DNA from: Ceratopteris richardii
Lineage: Eukaryota > Streptophyta > Polypodiopsida > Polypodiales > Pteridaceae
DNA length: 64,000 nt
NCBI GenBank assembly: GCA_020310875.1
Contig: CM035417.1
Coordinates: 108,364,604 to 108,428,603, forward strand
Reading direction: 5' to 3'
Below the pieces are notes generated by a model that did no database searches, was not told the DNA's origin, and saw only the letters and a list, made by a program, of their open reading frames with translations. A program made the position numbers and the translations under genes. Shown one piece after another: positions 11,128 through 20,339 of the stretch (position 1 is the stretch's first letter; the number at the start of each line of letters is the position of its first letter).

Positions 11128-11139
11128 TTGAGCGGGAGC
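11128..11139 (+). other. Polypurine tract of element 1
   Basis: TTGAGCGGGAGC directly before the 3' LTR, the place where plus-strand DNA synthesis is primed. The purine run is interrupted by one C. Confidence 0.7.
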
Positions 11140-12207
11140 TTTTGGTGCAATTCAAGCCTTCACAATTTGGCTTGGATTACTTCTAGAAGACACCACTTGA
11201 AGGAAGGACCATAAGAACTTATGCTTATAAGTTCTTACCATTTTTACTCCTTGTAAAAGTCTAAAAGACTTGGCATTTCTTATGTACACACCTACTTGAT
11301 TAGAGTCGTGAAAAAGTTTTTGATTGATTGAGAGAATATCTCATTAACTTTTAGGTGAAATATTCTAGGAGTTTGAATTTGAATTCAAACTTGAAGTTTC
11401 AACTCAACTCTATAAAAGATGCAAGTCAAAAGTCGCGGGTAGCTCAGCTCATTCTAGCTCACTTCTCGAGATATCTATCATTTGTATCTGAGTGTGTATG
11501 AGTGATACATTGAAGCCCATACCTCATTACCTCATCTAGCTATGGTTATCATGCTAATGAGATTGTACAATTATGTCAATTAATAGATTTATTCACATTC
11601 ATCAACTCTGTGTTCTCTGAGTGTACCACTTCAAGTCTGCCAACTTCAAAGAGGCATATCTCAGTGCCTAATTCACCAAATCAAGTGATTCAAAGCTTTG
11701 TGGATCCAGCTCAAAGCATACTACAAGCGTACAAATTTTGAATAGACTTGGTTCAGCCAATCGCGAGAAATTGTCATCGAAGTGCGCACTGGTATTTGTC
11801 TGCATACTTCCTAAAAAGTCGGGGATGTCCATAAATTTGCTTAAGTGATTTCTCCTAGTATAGTTTATCATTTTGAATGATTCCACTTGCAAATGGTAGC
11901 TTACTAAGCTAATAGAATACCTCTAGAAGGAATTTTGCCAATTGTAAGTGTACTGGTAATACTGAGTGAAAGACTGAGCAGGTATCAACACCAAAATAGA
12001 AAGTTTTCTAGCTTTGTGATTCACAAACTCATCTGTTTTGATCAAGTCATTACTCAAACCTTTTCCAAAGTACATATAGCATTTCTTGGTATCATTTGAA
12101 AGCTAAGGGTGTCTACTAATCATATCTGGAGTCACTGAGGGCTGGTGCAAAGCAAGATTAGCAGCACCTACTTAATCTTCTCGAGGATCCATCCATCTTT
12201 CCCAACA
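11140..12207 (+). repeat. Element 1 3' LTR
   Basis: 1068 bp, aligned end to end with the 5' LTR. The first bases read TTTTGG rather than TGTTGG, a one-base change in the terminal TG; the other end is intact CCCAACA. The ORF at 11668-11892 (minus) mirrors the one in the 5' LTR and is not a gene. Confidence 0.95.
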
Positions 12208-12637
12208 CTATTTGCCCAAACTTGAGGCACTTGGTGAACATATTTGTGAAAACGGTATTTTGGGAAAAATGCAACGTTCTTTGTTCCTAAAAGATGGTTC
12301 AATTTGAGCTACTCAGAAATTGCCTTAAGGTTAGATGAGGAGACAGGTTTCAATATGTCACAATCTGCATGGCCATTATCACCAATGATAAATTTCAACA
12401 TAAGTGTGGAGATATTTTGGTATTGACATGTATGAAAACACTTAGGACTATCGGTGCACCTTTTTCCATATTTACGAGGTTTCTCTCGCTGGACTTGTAT
12501 ATATGTATATATCCCTAATGGGTTTCTTATCTTTGTATATTCTCTTCATAATACATTTAGTATTGTGTGAGTTCCCAAGCTTTGTCCTCTTCCTCCTTGT
12601 GTTGTTTATGTGCTTCCACAAACCTTGAACCCCAATA
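12208..12637 (+). repeat. Right half of element 1 host: pre-integrase tail and copia C-like LTR
   Basis: CTATT target duplication at 12208-12212, then about 80 bp that continue the pre-integrase frame broken at 5997, then an internal 3' segment (12320-12404) and an LTR of about 233 bp (12405-12637, TGTGGAGATAT...CCCCAATA) that match 5405-5697. The host was therefore already a shortened, LTR-rich derivative. From 12640 to 12850 I find nothing recognisable. Confidence 0.7.
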
Positions 12638-12849
12638 ATTTGTATTTGAGTAGGTCTCCACTTCATTTAGGGCATCATTGACACCCCTCCGGTTACAATC
12701 GTAGAATCACATGAAATTTGGTGAACATACTCAAGGCGATTAGGAGTCCAAAACTAATTTGGTCTATTGGATCAAAATTCTGATTTGAGCTCGTTTTGAC
12801 CTCTGAACACACTATCACAATGACTATGGTAGCAATTTAATCCTTTTTT

Positions 12850-13681
12850 CCTAAATATATATACAAGTTTTGGTTTACTAGTACAAATGCATCAAAGTCT
12901 GCTACAAATTTAGTGAATCTCAACAAGGTGTTTGTCTTCATCTTTTTTAGGTATATCTGTATTAGAATATTTATTCACTAGCCATTTACTTTTGTTCAAC
13001 CTTATTTTAACTTGATCAAGTGTAGCCACAATAGTCAAGGCCTTATGAGATAGGGAAGCCACTAAAGGGAGTCAGAACAAAGGGAGAGCCAAGAAGGATT
13101 AAGTAGGCAAAGAAGTCAACACAAATCTGTCAAGTAGGCCACATAATTTTTCATGGAGAAATATTTCCCAAACGGTGATTTTTGCCACTTCACACCATTA
13201 TAAATATTGTTTTCCATTATTCTTGCTCCATTTTCTGCAAGTTAAGGAGTCCTCAAACTTAAGGAGTATTAGAAGTATCTATGTACCAATTTTCATGATT
13301 TTTAGAGCTCATTTGAGCCTCCAAAATAGGCTAGGAACCTAATTTTGAAGTAGGCCGGACCCTAGGTTTGGAAAGGGCCAAAAGCTAGTGAAAAACTATA
13401 AAAAGAGCTAGAGAGCTCATTTTTGGGGTTAGCTAGTTGGAGATTGAAGCTAGCTTTGAGCTTTATATACATTCTTGGAGCTTGCTAATAGAAGATCCAT
13501 TGTTCTACTCTGTTTCTTGCCTTGTGTGCGTGTATATGTGTGTGAATGCTCCTGTGCTTCTCGCTCATGCACTTGTAGCTTCACTTGCTCATAGATGTCA
13601 TACTAGTCTCATGTCTCCACGGATTGAAAATTATCAAGTGGATCTCCTCATGTTGTTTCTTTTCATTGTGCTAGAGTGACA
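12850..13681 (+). repeat. Gypsy G1 LTR (Tat/Athila-like), left edge uncertain
   Basis: The block matches 28075-28876 and, in its last part, 18595-18911. It has a TATA box at 13397-13404 (CTATAAAAAGAGC) and ends GAGTGACA just before a degenerate tRNA-Asp primer site, as in Tat/Athila-type Ty3/gypsy elements. The left end of the LTR cannot be fixed because homology with G3 extends through the whole block. The ORF 13437-13679 falls inside and is not convincing as a gene. Confidence 0.65.
13397..13404 (+). promoter_or_regulatory. TATA box of gypsy G1 LTR
   Basis: TATAAAAA followed by AGCTAGAGAGCTC; the same arrangement is kept at 18623-18630 and 28589-28596, arguing that it is functional sequence of the ancestral LTR. 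Confidence 0.6.
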
Positions 13682-13687
13682 CCAAAT

Positions 13688-13708
13688 TTTGCATCATTGT
13701 CAGGGAGA
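13688..13708 (+). other. Decayed tRNA-Asp primer-binding site of G1
   Basis: TTTGCATCATTGTCAGGGAG corresponds to TGGCGACATTGCCAAGGAG in G2. The G2 version matches the plant tRNA-Asp 3' end complement (TGGCGCCGTTGCCGGGGAT) at 14 of 19 positions. Confidence 0.6.
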
Positions 13709-14100
13709 GAGCTTCGAGGACAAATATGTGATGGTAAGACATAGAGTTGTGATGTTGGAGTTATAGGTAATTTCCTTACTTTTCCCTATTTTTGTTTACT
13801 TTCTTCATCATCATAATCCTTACCATCTCCCACCTCCATCTCCACCTTTGCAAAATGTTTAGGTTTTTGGTCATATCCTTTCCCACCTCATTCCGCTCAT
13901 TTCACTTGTGAGAGCTATTATGCATTTTGTTTTTGTGTGCTTTTGAGCATTTCTTGCAAGTTTTGACTGTATCATCATCTCTAGGAGCTTGTGCAAGTAT
14001 GAAGAAGCTCTCCACAGGCCTTGAGGCATTCATTTTGTCAATCACAATTGACAAAAAAGTTTTCTATTTGGTAAGACTAAGTGGATATTCATGATCTAGA
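13709..14100 (+). other. G1 leader, non-coding
   Basis: Untranslated leader after the primer site, repeated at 18938-19370 and 28900-29300. It holds pyrimidine-rich runs (CTTACTTTTCCCTATTTT) and the word GGAGCTTGTGCAAGTATGAA(A)AAGCTC. No gag start was found downstream in any of the three copies. Confidence 0.6.
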
Positions 14101-14760
14101 GGGCTTGCACATCACAAATCCACAAAAAAATCAAAAGAAATATGCATTTTCTATGTCCATCATGATTGACACTATCAATCCTGATAGGTAGTGTCCATCG
14201 CTATGGACAACCTATCCATCGTGATTGGCAGATCGAGATGGACACCTCTGTCCATTGCAAGAGATGGTATCCATCATGATAGACACCCTTGTCCATCGTG
14301 ACCGATAGAAAAATTGTGACTAACATCCATAGTTGGCCAAAAACGTATCCATGAGGATGTGTGGAAACCGGATTGACACAAGATAACGTGAAAAAGCGAA
14401 GATTTTACTTTTTTGTGATTGACAACCCCATACAGACTGTGACACCCCTATCAATCGTGATGGATAGAAAAATCATGATTGATTCTCCATTTTGACAAGA
14501 AACTTATCAATCCCGACTTGTAGGCCCATGATCAATAGATATTCGTGCAAAAACGTGAAAAATTATGTCCATCACGATTGACACCCATCAATCCTCACCA
14601 ACACCATCAATTGCGAGGGACACCCCTACCCATCATGATTTACATTATCACTTGCGATTGACACTCGCCATCGCAATCGATAGGCCATGAGAGACAACTC
14701 TATCCATGGCAATTGAAAGCCTTCTCGATCATGATTGAGAGTCTAATTCAAATAATTTTT
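14101..14760 (+). repeat. G1 minisatellite built on ATCGCGAT-like cores
   Basis: A loose array of roughly 20-base units of the type CCATCGTGATTGACACC, alternating with the opposite sense (TCAATCGTGATGGAC). Many cores have lost the CG (ATCATGAT, ATCGTGAT). The second, better-kept copy is at 19380-20010. Function unknown; it lies between the primer-site leader and the telomere-like array. Confidence 0.75.
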
Positions 14761-15067
14761 AGGGTTTTTTAATTTTCAAGTTTTGGCCAATTTTGAGCAT
14801 AAATTTCAAGCAATTAGTGCATCATGAGGACTCTACACAAATAATTCTAGAAATCATGTTTGCATCTTAGCCCGTTTTAACCTTGTTTTGACCCCTTGAA
14901 CCCTAAACTATCATAACTTCTTCATAAGAGATCCGTTTATATTCTTATCTACATCTACTCTTTTGATTATACTCTTAAATGTAGTAAGTTCTAATACATG
15001 CTTGAATTCATGAACCTCATTTTTATTGATGGGAGGATCATCTAAATGTACAAAGTCGAGAATCATC
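14761..15067 (+). other. Spacer between minisatellite and array in G1
   Basis: Repeated at 20011-20339 (ATAAATTTCAAGCAATTAGTGC, then TATACTCTTAAAT and GGTTTAGGG). It contains the phrase CCCTAAACTATCATAACTTC in non-array context. No coding signal. Confidence 0.5.
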
Positions 15068-16402
15068 TAAAAGGTTTAGGGTTTAGGGTTTAGTATAAAG
15101 GGTTTAGAGTTTAGGGTTTAGGGTTAAAGTTTAGCATTGAGGGTTTAGGTTTTAGGTTTAATGCTTTGGGTTTAGGGTTTCAGATATAGGGCTTAGGGTT
15201 TGGGATTTAGGGTTAAGGGTTTGAGGTTTATGGTTTAGGGATTGGGATTTACGGATTAGGGTTAAGCATTTAGAGTTTATGTTTTAAGGCTCAGGGTTTT
15301 GGCTTTAGGGTTTAGTTTTATGGATTAGGATTTAGGATTAAGGGTCTAGGATTTAGGATTAAGGGTCTATGGTTTAGGGTTTATGATTTGGATGTTAGGA
15401 TTAAGGGTTTAGGGTGTAGGATGTAGGATTTAGGGTTTATACTTTAGGGTTAAGGGTTTAAGCTTTAGGGTTTAGTGTCTAGTTTTTAGAGTTTAGGGTT
15501 TAGAGTTTAGAGTTTAGGGTTAAGGGTTTAGGCTTTAGGGTTTATGGTTTATGATTTAGGTTTTAGAGTATAGGATTAAGGGTTAAGGTTTTAGGGCTTG
15601 TGGTTTCAGATCATACGGTTTAGAGGTTGATGTTTAGGGTTTAGGTTTAGGGATTAGGGTTTAGGATTTTTGGTTTGGGAGTTAGGGTTTAGGATTGAGG
15701 GATTGAGATTTAGGGTTTAGAGATTAAGGTCTAAGGTTTAGGGTTTAGGGTTTATTATTTAGGTTTTAAGATTTAGGGTTTAGGATTTAGGATCTTGGAT
15801 TTAGTCTTTAGGATTTAGGGTTCAAGAATGATGGTTTAGGGTTTAGAATTAGGAATTTAGGGTTTGGGATTTAGGGATTAGGGTTTATGTTTAGGATTTA
15901 GGCTTTAGAATTTAGGATTTAGTGTTTAGAGTTTAGGATTTAGAATTTGTGGTCTAGGATTTAGGGTTTGGGGTTTAGAGTTTAGGGCTTCGGATATAGG
16001 GTCTATGTTTTAGGGTTTAAGATTTAGTGTTAAGGGTTTAGGATTTAGGGTTAAGGGCTTAGGGTTTAGGATTTTGGGCTTAGAGTTTAGGGTTTAGGGT
16101 TTAGTGTTTAGGGTTCTAGGGTTAAGGATTTAGCATTTAGGGTTTAGGATTTAGGATTTAGAGTTTAGAGTTTAGGGTTTAGGATCTAGAGCTTAGAGTT
16201 TAGGGTTTAGGACTTTGGGTTTAGGGTTTCGGATTTAGGATTAATGATTCAGGGTTTAGGGTTTAGTCTTAAGGATTTATGATTTATGGTATAGGGTTTA
16301 TAATTTAGAATTTAGGGTTTACGATTTAGGGTTTATGATTTAGGACTTTGGCTATCGGGTTTTGGGTTTTAAGGTCTAGGGTTTAGGGTTTAGGATTTTA
16401 GG
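15068..16402 (+). repeat. Degenerate telomere-like array 2 (TTTAGGG type), longest
   Basis: About 1.33 kb. Units drift between TTTAGGG, TTTAGGA, TTAAGGG and TTTATGG. Irregular words (TTTAATGCTTTGGG, GAGGTTGATG, GGCTTGTGGTTTCAGATCAT) recur in the same order in array 3 and inverted in array 7, so all are copies of one ancestral array of at least this length. Confidence 0.95.
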
Positions 16403-16662
16403 GACCCTTTAGTTGGAGTGAAGTAGAGGTCAATCTTCTTTTGTATGAGCTCTTAGTCAGTTTCTTCCTTTCTCATCGTCGTTGAGTTTCTATGTGTGTT
16501 CAAATTCTCTGCTACTACTAATGAGAGAATATATACTTCCTATATAGCTTGAATCATAAATGGCCTTAGAGGTATGTTCACAGATACCTCTATCCACTCA
16601 AATTTATTTTTTTGAACCCCTAAAGAATGAACCCAAGAGCTTTTGCATATTCAAAGTTCCTA
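16403..16662 (+). repeat. Block E copy 1 (right flank of telomere-like array)
   Basis: Starts GGACCCTTTAGTTGGAGTGAAG directly after the array. The same block follows arrays at 24391 and 29826 and precedes the inverted arrays at 33166 and 52932. It is not recognisable as an LTR or gene. The copy stops at 16662 where an unrelated CACTA-like end begins. Confidence 0.8.
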
Positions 16663-16860
16663 CACTACAACAGATCGACCGAATGGCAAGGCTTTTATCG
16701 AGGGAAATGAACGCGGCTATTTTTGGCACGACGTCGGTGTAGTTGTTGGTATGTAGGTCGGTACTACAGCACCGGTATGGGCGTCGATATGAACGTTGGT
16801 ATGGGTGTCGGTATGGGCATCGGTATGAGTGTCGGTAATATTGAGTTCATACGGGCGCCC
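16663..16860 (+). mobile_element. Possible CACTA transposon end, truncated
   Basis: In other copies block E continues AGTTCCTAGTGCAATTT; here it is broken after TTCCTA by CACTACAACAGATCGACC, which begins with CACTA and is followed by short repeats of GGTATGGGCGTCG / GGTATGGGTGTCG (16776-16832), like the sub-terminal repeats of CACTA elements. I could not find the matching inverted end in the window, so the call is tentative. The ORFs at 16723-17043 and 16764-16973 are products of this GGTATG repeat. Confidence 0.35.
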
Positions 16861-16987
16861 ATACTAACCCCTCTCCTAGGTGCATCATCGCGAATAACGG
16901 CACCCGTTGTGTGTGTTCCGACACTTATTCCGATGACATTACTGGGTGTATTGTTGCATATATCGACGACCATATCTGCAAAATGTT

Positions 16988-17075
16988 TTTTGGGTAGAGT
17001 GTGTTGTCTTTTGCTACAACAACATTACCATGATGTTGCTTAACAAAAGACAATACACTCTCCCCCAAAGAAAAC
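16988..17075. repeat. Imperfect hairpin with about 28-bp arms
   Basis: TTTGGGTAGAGTGTGTTGTCTTTTG on the left pairs with CAAAAGACAATACACTCTCCCCCAAA on the right, and the loop CAACATTACCATGATGTTG pairs again with itself. This could be a miniature transposon, a fold-back end of the CACTA-like piece, or a small-RNA precursor; the sequence alone does not decide. Confidence 0.55.
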
Positions 17076-17198
17076 CAAGTACATGTGATGTGTACTCTAA
17101 TGTCAACCGAAATATGATTTCATAAAATAGAATATTATTGGACACAAAAGAGATAATCAGAATGAACCATGAACCATGTACAAAAAAAGTGATATATT

Positions 17199-17609
17199 TC
17201 ACTTCGCTGAGCGGATTCCCTTGAGAATGGATCGGCACCGACTGACTGACTTTTGGTTCTCAAGGGGGTGCTGGTCTGCCTTTGTGACTGTCTCTTGTCC
17301 GTCAGTGAACTGCTTTCCTTCGTCCACTGCTTGTCCTACGAATGCACCATTCACGTCAACATTGTAATCACGGTCGCCAGAGCCGTAGCCGTCGTCATAT
17401 CCAAATCTACCACCCCTTCCAAATCCAGGACCCCTCCCGAATCGACCACCCTTTCCAAACCCACCACCCTTGCGCCCGCTGCCAAACCCAAATCCGTTTC
17501 CATAACGACTTACCGCTTGGATATTACCCTCCGCGACCGCGCACAATGCTACTACTCCAAACAAACCGATAGTGGTGCACGCCACAAGTATGCTAACGTG
17601 ATAAGCCAT
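17199..17609 (-). CDS. Small glycine-rich protein with N-terminal signal/anchor
   Basis: 136 codons from an ATG at 17609 with a good plant start context (AAAGAATGGC). The open frame extends upstream to a GTG at 17678, but without another ATG, so this start is preferred. Residues 1-27 (MAYHVSILVACTTIGLFGVV...) form a hydrophobic signal peptide or membrane anchor. Residues 33-74 are rich in Gly, Arg, Phe and Lys (GFGFGSGRKGGGFGKGG), followed by an acidic, Asp/Tyr-rich segment and a basic Ser/Arg/Lys tail. It resembles plant cell-wall glycine-rich proteins; the N-terminus also recalls membrane proteins of the DUF1218 type. CpG content is higher than in the surrounding repeats. It could be the last exon of something larger, or a chance ORF. 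Function unknown. Confidence 0.45.
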   Translation of the reverse strand: MAYHVSILVACTTIGLFGVVALCAVAEGNIQAVSRYGNGFGFGSGRKGGGFGKGGRFGRGPGFGRGGRFGYDDGYGSGDRDYNVDVNGAFVGQAVDEGKQFTDGQETVTKADQHPLENQKSVSRCRSILKGIRSAK

Positions 17610-17678
17610 TCTTTGATCTCTGTATAGCTTCCAGCCAAAGAAAAACTGTGAATTCAAAGTAAGGATATTCTCTGCCAC

Positions 17679-18309
17679 GAGTACGCGCTACAACAATCTT
17701 CAGTATTATACTGTCATCATATAGCAGGCTCTCTGCGTTTCGGATACATTCTACATATAATGAGCTGGAACCGATTCTACACTCTTTGGTGCCCACGTAA
17801 AATGGAGACCATACCTCAGCTAGATGTCTCGCGCAGGCGGTACCGACCACTTGACAATATTTTCATTCAAACCAAATTGTACATTTATATCTTATCCATG
17901 TATATCAGAAGTAAATCATGTAGAACATTCGGGAGTGGAGTCACAAATTCAGCCCACAGAGAGAGAGATGTGTGTACGCATCTGACAGGGCGCTGACACA
18001 CACAAGAATCTTCTATCTTGGGCCCATCCTGATGATCTTGCATAGGCCCGTCCTCGGCAACGATGTGGCTTGTAGTTCGACTCCACGGATCCAGTGTGTG
18101 TCCGCGCGTAGATTCTGTGTATATGGGCAAATGGTCACGGCCAGGCCTGAAAATGGAGGGCTTAAAAGGCCAAAATTTAGGTTCGCCTTGAAGTAAGAAA
18201 GCTGCCGTTTTCTTTCAACCTTCGGTTGCTAACCAAAATCTCAACATGTACTCCAAAAAATCTAGCTATTTTGTGGCCTTCGAATAAGACTACTCGAATT
18301 ACAGAAAAA
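17679..18309. other. CpG-richer, apparently single-copy stretch upstream of the glycine-rich ORF
   Basis: No match to any other part of the window. It contains words like ACGCATCTGACAGGGCGCTG and CGCGCGTAG, unusual for the AT-rich surroundings. Several short frames cross it (17760-17996, 17885-18130, 17972-18196); none shows a recognisable motif. It may hold the promoter and 5' UTR of the gene. Confidence 0.4.
17883..17889 (-). promoter_or_regulatory. Possible TATA box of the glycine-rich gene
   Basis: TATAAAT on the minus strand, about 275 bp upstream of the chosen ATG. The leader that would follow has several short upstream ATGs, which weakens the case. Confidence 0.25.
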
Positions 18310-18597
18310 CGTTTGTTGGCTCAATCCCTTAATTACATATATTTAAATTCGTCACACAAGTTTAGAGATTGAGATTGATGATTACTAGATGTGAAGAGAT
18401 ATCATTCACACATAAGAAAATATTGAGAGAACTAATGCTCTATATGTATTGATATCATTGACATATAAAAAAATATTGAGAGAACTAATGTTTCATATGT
18501 GTAGATTATGCATATATATCAAGTAACGTAAAGATAAAGATGTGAATAAATTACTTTATGTCATAGGAGTGTTGTAAATTATCTTCTACGCGACTGG
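18310..18597 (+). repeat. Copia C leader-like fragment with 53-bp tandem duplication
   Basis: The start (TTGGCTCAATCCCTTAATTACATAT) matches 27749-27835. Then two 53-bp units (18398-18450, 18451-18503), each beginning GATATCATT and containing AATATTGAGAGAACTAATG. After this the homology ends at the junction with gypsy G2. Confidence 0.65.
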
Positions 18598-18911
18598 AAA
18601 GGGCCAAAAGCTAGTGAAAAACTATAAAAAGACCTAGAGAGCTCATTTTTGGGGTTAGCTAGATGTAGATTGAAGCTAGATTTGATCTTTATATACATTC
18701 TTGGAGCTTGCTAATAGAAGATCCATTGTTCTACTATGTTTCCTGCCTTGTGTGTGTGTATATATATGTGCGTGCATGCTCCTGTGCTTCTCGCTCATGC
18801 ACTTGTACCTCCACTTGCTCATAGTCGTCATACTAGTCTCACGTCTCCACGGATTGAAAATTATCAGGTGGATCTCCTCATGTTGGTTCTTGTCATTGTG
18901 CTAGAGTGACA
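18595..18911 (+). repeat. Gypsy G2 LTR, 3' part only
   Basis: Begins inside the LTR at GGAAAGGGCCAAAAGC, with TATAAAAA at 18623-18630 and the end GAGTGACA at 18911. The 5' part present in G1 and G3 is missing. The ORF 18701-18904 has no counterpart signature beyond the LTR. Confidence 0.7.
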
Positions 18912-18918
18912 CCAAATT

Positions 18919-18937
18919 TGGCGACATTGCCAAGGAG
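18919..18937 (+). other. Primer-binding site of G2, tRNA-Asp type
   Basis: TGGCGACATTGCCAAGGAG, 7 bases after the LTR end, matches the complement of the plant tRNA-Asp 3' end at 14 of 19 positions. tRNA-Asp priming is usual in Tat/Athila-like Ty3/gypsy elements. In G3 the same site at 28884 reads TGGAGTCATTGCCAAGGAG. Confidence 0.65.
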
Positions 18938-19379
18938 AGAGCTTCGAGGAAGAATATGTGATGGTAAGATGTAGAGTTGTGATGTTGGACTTATAGGTTA
19001 TTTTCTTAATTTTCCCTATTTTCTTTTACTTTCTTCACCATCATCATCCTTACCATCTCCCACCTCCATCTCCACCTTTGCAAAATTTTTAGGTTTTTGG
19101 TCATATCACCTTTCCACCTCATTCTCGTCATTTCACTTGTGAGAGAGCTATTATGTATTTTGTTTTTGTGTGCTTTTGAGCATTTCTTGCAGGTTTTGAG
19201 TGTATCATCATCTCCAACAGCTTGTCCAAGTATGAAAAAGCTCCCCAAAAGTCTTGAGGCATTCACTTTTTCAATCACAATTGATCGAAAAGTTGTCCAT
19301 TTGGTAAAACTAAGTGCATATTCATGATCTAGAGGCCTTGCACATCACAAATCAACAAGAAAAATCAAAAGAAATTTGC
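18938..19379 (+). other. G2 leader, non-coding
   Basis: Same leader as 13709-14100, again without a gag start. The minus-strand ORF at 19006-19278 reads the pyrimidine-rich leader backwards and is an artefact. Confidence 0.6.
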
Positions 19380-20010
19380 ATTTTCTATGTCCATAATGAT
19401 TGACACTATCAATCCTGATAGACAATGTCCATCACGAGGGACACCCTATCCATGGTGATTGACTGATCCCGATGGACACCTCTATCCATTGCAAGAGATG
19501 GTATCCATCACGATAGACACCCTTGTCCATCGTGATCGATAGAAAACTTACGATTAACATCCATACTCGGCCAAAAATGTATCCATCACGATGTGTAGAG
19601 ACCCGATTGACACAAAACAACGTGAAAAAGCGAAGATTTTAGCTCGTTGTGATTGACAAGCCAATACAGACTGCATGTTCATCAAGATTGATAGGTGTCC
19701 ATCGCGACGGACACCCCTATCAATCGCGACCCATAGAAAAATTATGATTGATACTCCATTTCAACAAGAAACTTATCCATCCCGACTTATAGGCCCATGA
19801 TTGATAGGTATTCATGCAAAAACCTGAAAAAATATGTCCATCGCGATTGACACCCATCAATCGTGACCGACACCATCAATCGCGAGGGACACCCCTACCC
19901 ATCGCGATTGACATTATCACTTGCAATTGACACTCTCCATCGCAATTGATAGGCCACGACGGAAAGCTCTATCCATGGTAATTGGCAGCTTTATCAATCA
20001 TGATTGACAG
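19380..20010 (+). repeat. G2 minisatellite, better preserved ATCGCGAT units
   Basis: Same array as 14101-14760 but with more intact CG dinucleotides: CATCGCGATTGACA, CAATCGCGAGGGACACC, CCATCGCGACGGACACC. Units alternate in orientation around the palindromic core ATCGCGAT. Spacer 20011-20339 as in G1. Confidence 0.8.
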
Positions 20011-20339
20011 TCTAATTCCACTAGCTTTTAGCGTTTTTTTAGTTTCAAAATTTGGCCAATTTTGAGCATAAATTTCAAGCAATTAGTGCATCGTGAGCCC
20101 CTACACAAATAATTCTAGAAATCATGTTTGCATTTTAGCGTGTTTTAATCCAATTTTGATCCCTAAAACCTTGAACTATCATAACTTCTTCATACTAAAT
20201 CCATTTATACTCTTATCTACATCCACTCTTTTGATTATACTCTTAAATATAGTAAGTTCTAATACATGCTTGAATTTATGAACCTCATTTTTATTGATGG
20301 GACGATCATCTAAATGTACAAAGTGGAGAAACATCTAAA

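Larger units (their letters stand above)
5998..12207 (+). mobile_element. Copia element 1, near full length, non-autonomous
   Basis: 6.2 kb: LTR - PBS - gag - protease - integrase - RT - RNase H - polypurine tract - LTR, the Ty1/copia order. Both LTRs are 1068 bp and closely similar, and the 5-bp target duplication is perfect, so the insertion is relatively young. The coding part carries two in-element deletions (protease active site; RT YVDD box), two nonsense changes and several small frameshifts, so it cannot have moved on its own proteins if the deletions predate insertion. It lies inside a copia C-like remnant. Element 2 (minus strand, 55502-61900) is its closest relative in the window. 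Confidence 0.95.

Noticed and set aside
13437..13679. Cys/Val-rich 80-codon ORF in the gypsy G1 LTR
   Set aside because: The sister ORFs in G2 and G3 diverge in frame and stop positions, as expected of LTR sequence under no coding constraint.
14101..14760. CRISPR-like array
   Set aside because: Repeats are too degenerate, alternate in orientation, have no constant spacers, and the DNA is from a plant nucleus.
15068..16402. A true chromosome end or a recent telomere fusion
   Set aside because: The units are highly degenerate, retrotransposons lie on both sides, and the same irregular array recurs in other places of the window.
17014..17238. Minus-strand ORF below the glycine-rich frame
   Set aside because: It reads through the hairpin at 16988-17075, has no motif, and overlaps the end of the better candidate.
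17253..17627. Plus-strand ORFs opposite the glycine-rich gene
   Set aside because: Pro/Thr-rich text is the complement of Gly-rich codons; no start context or domain.
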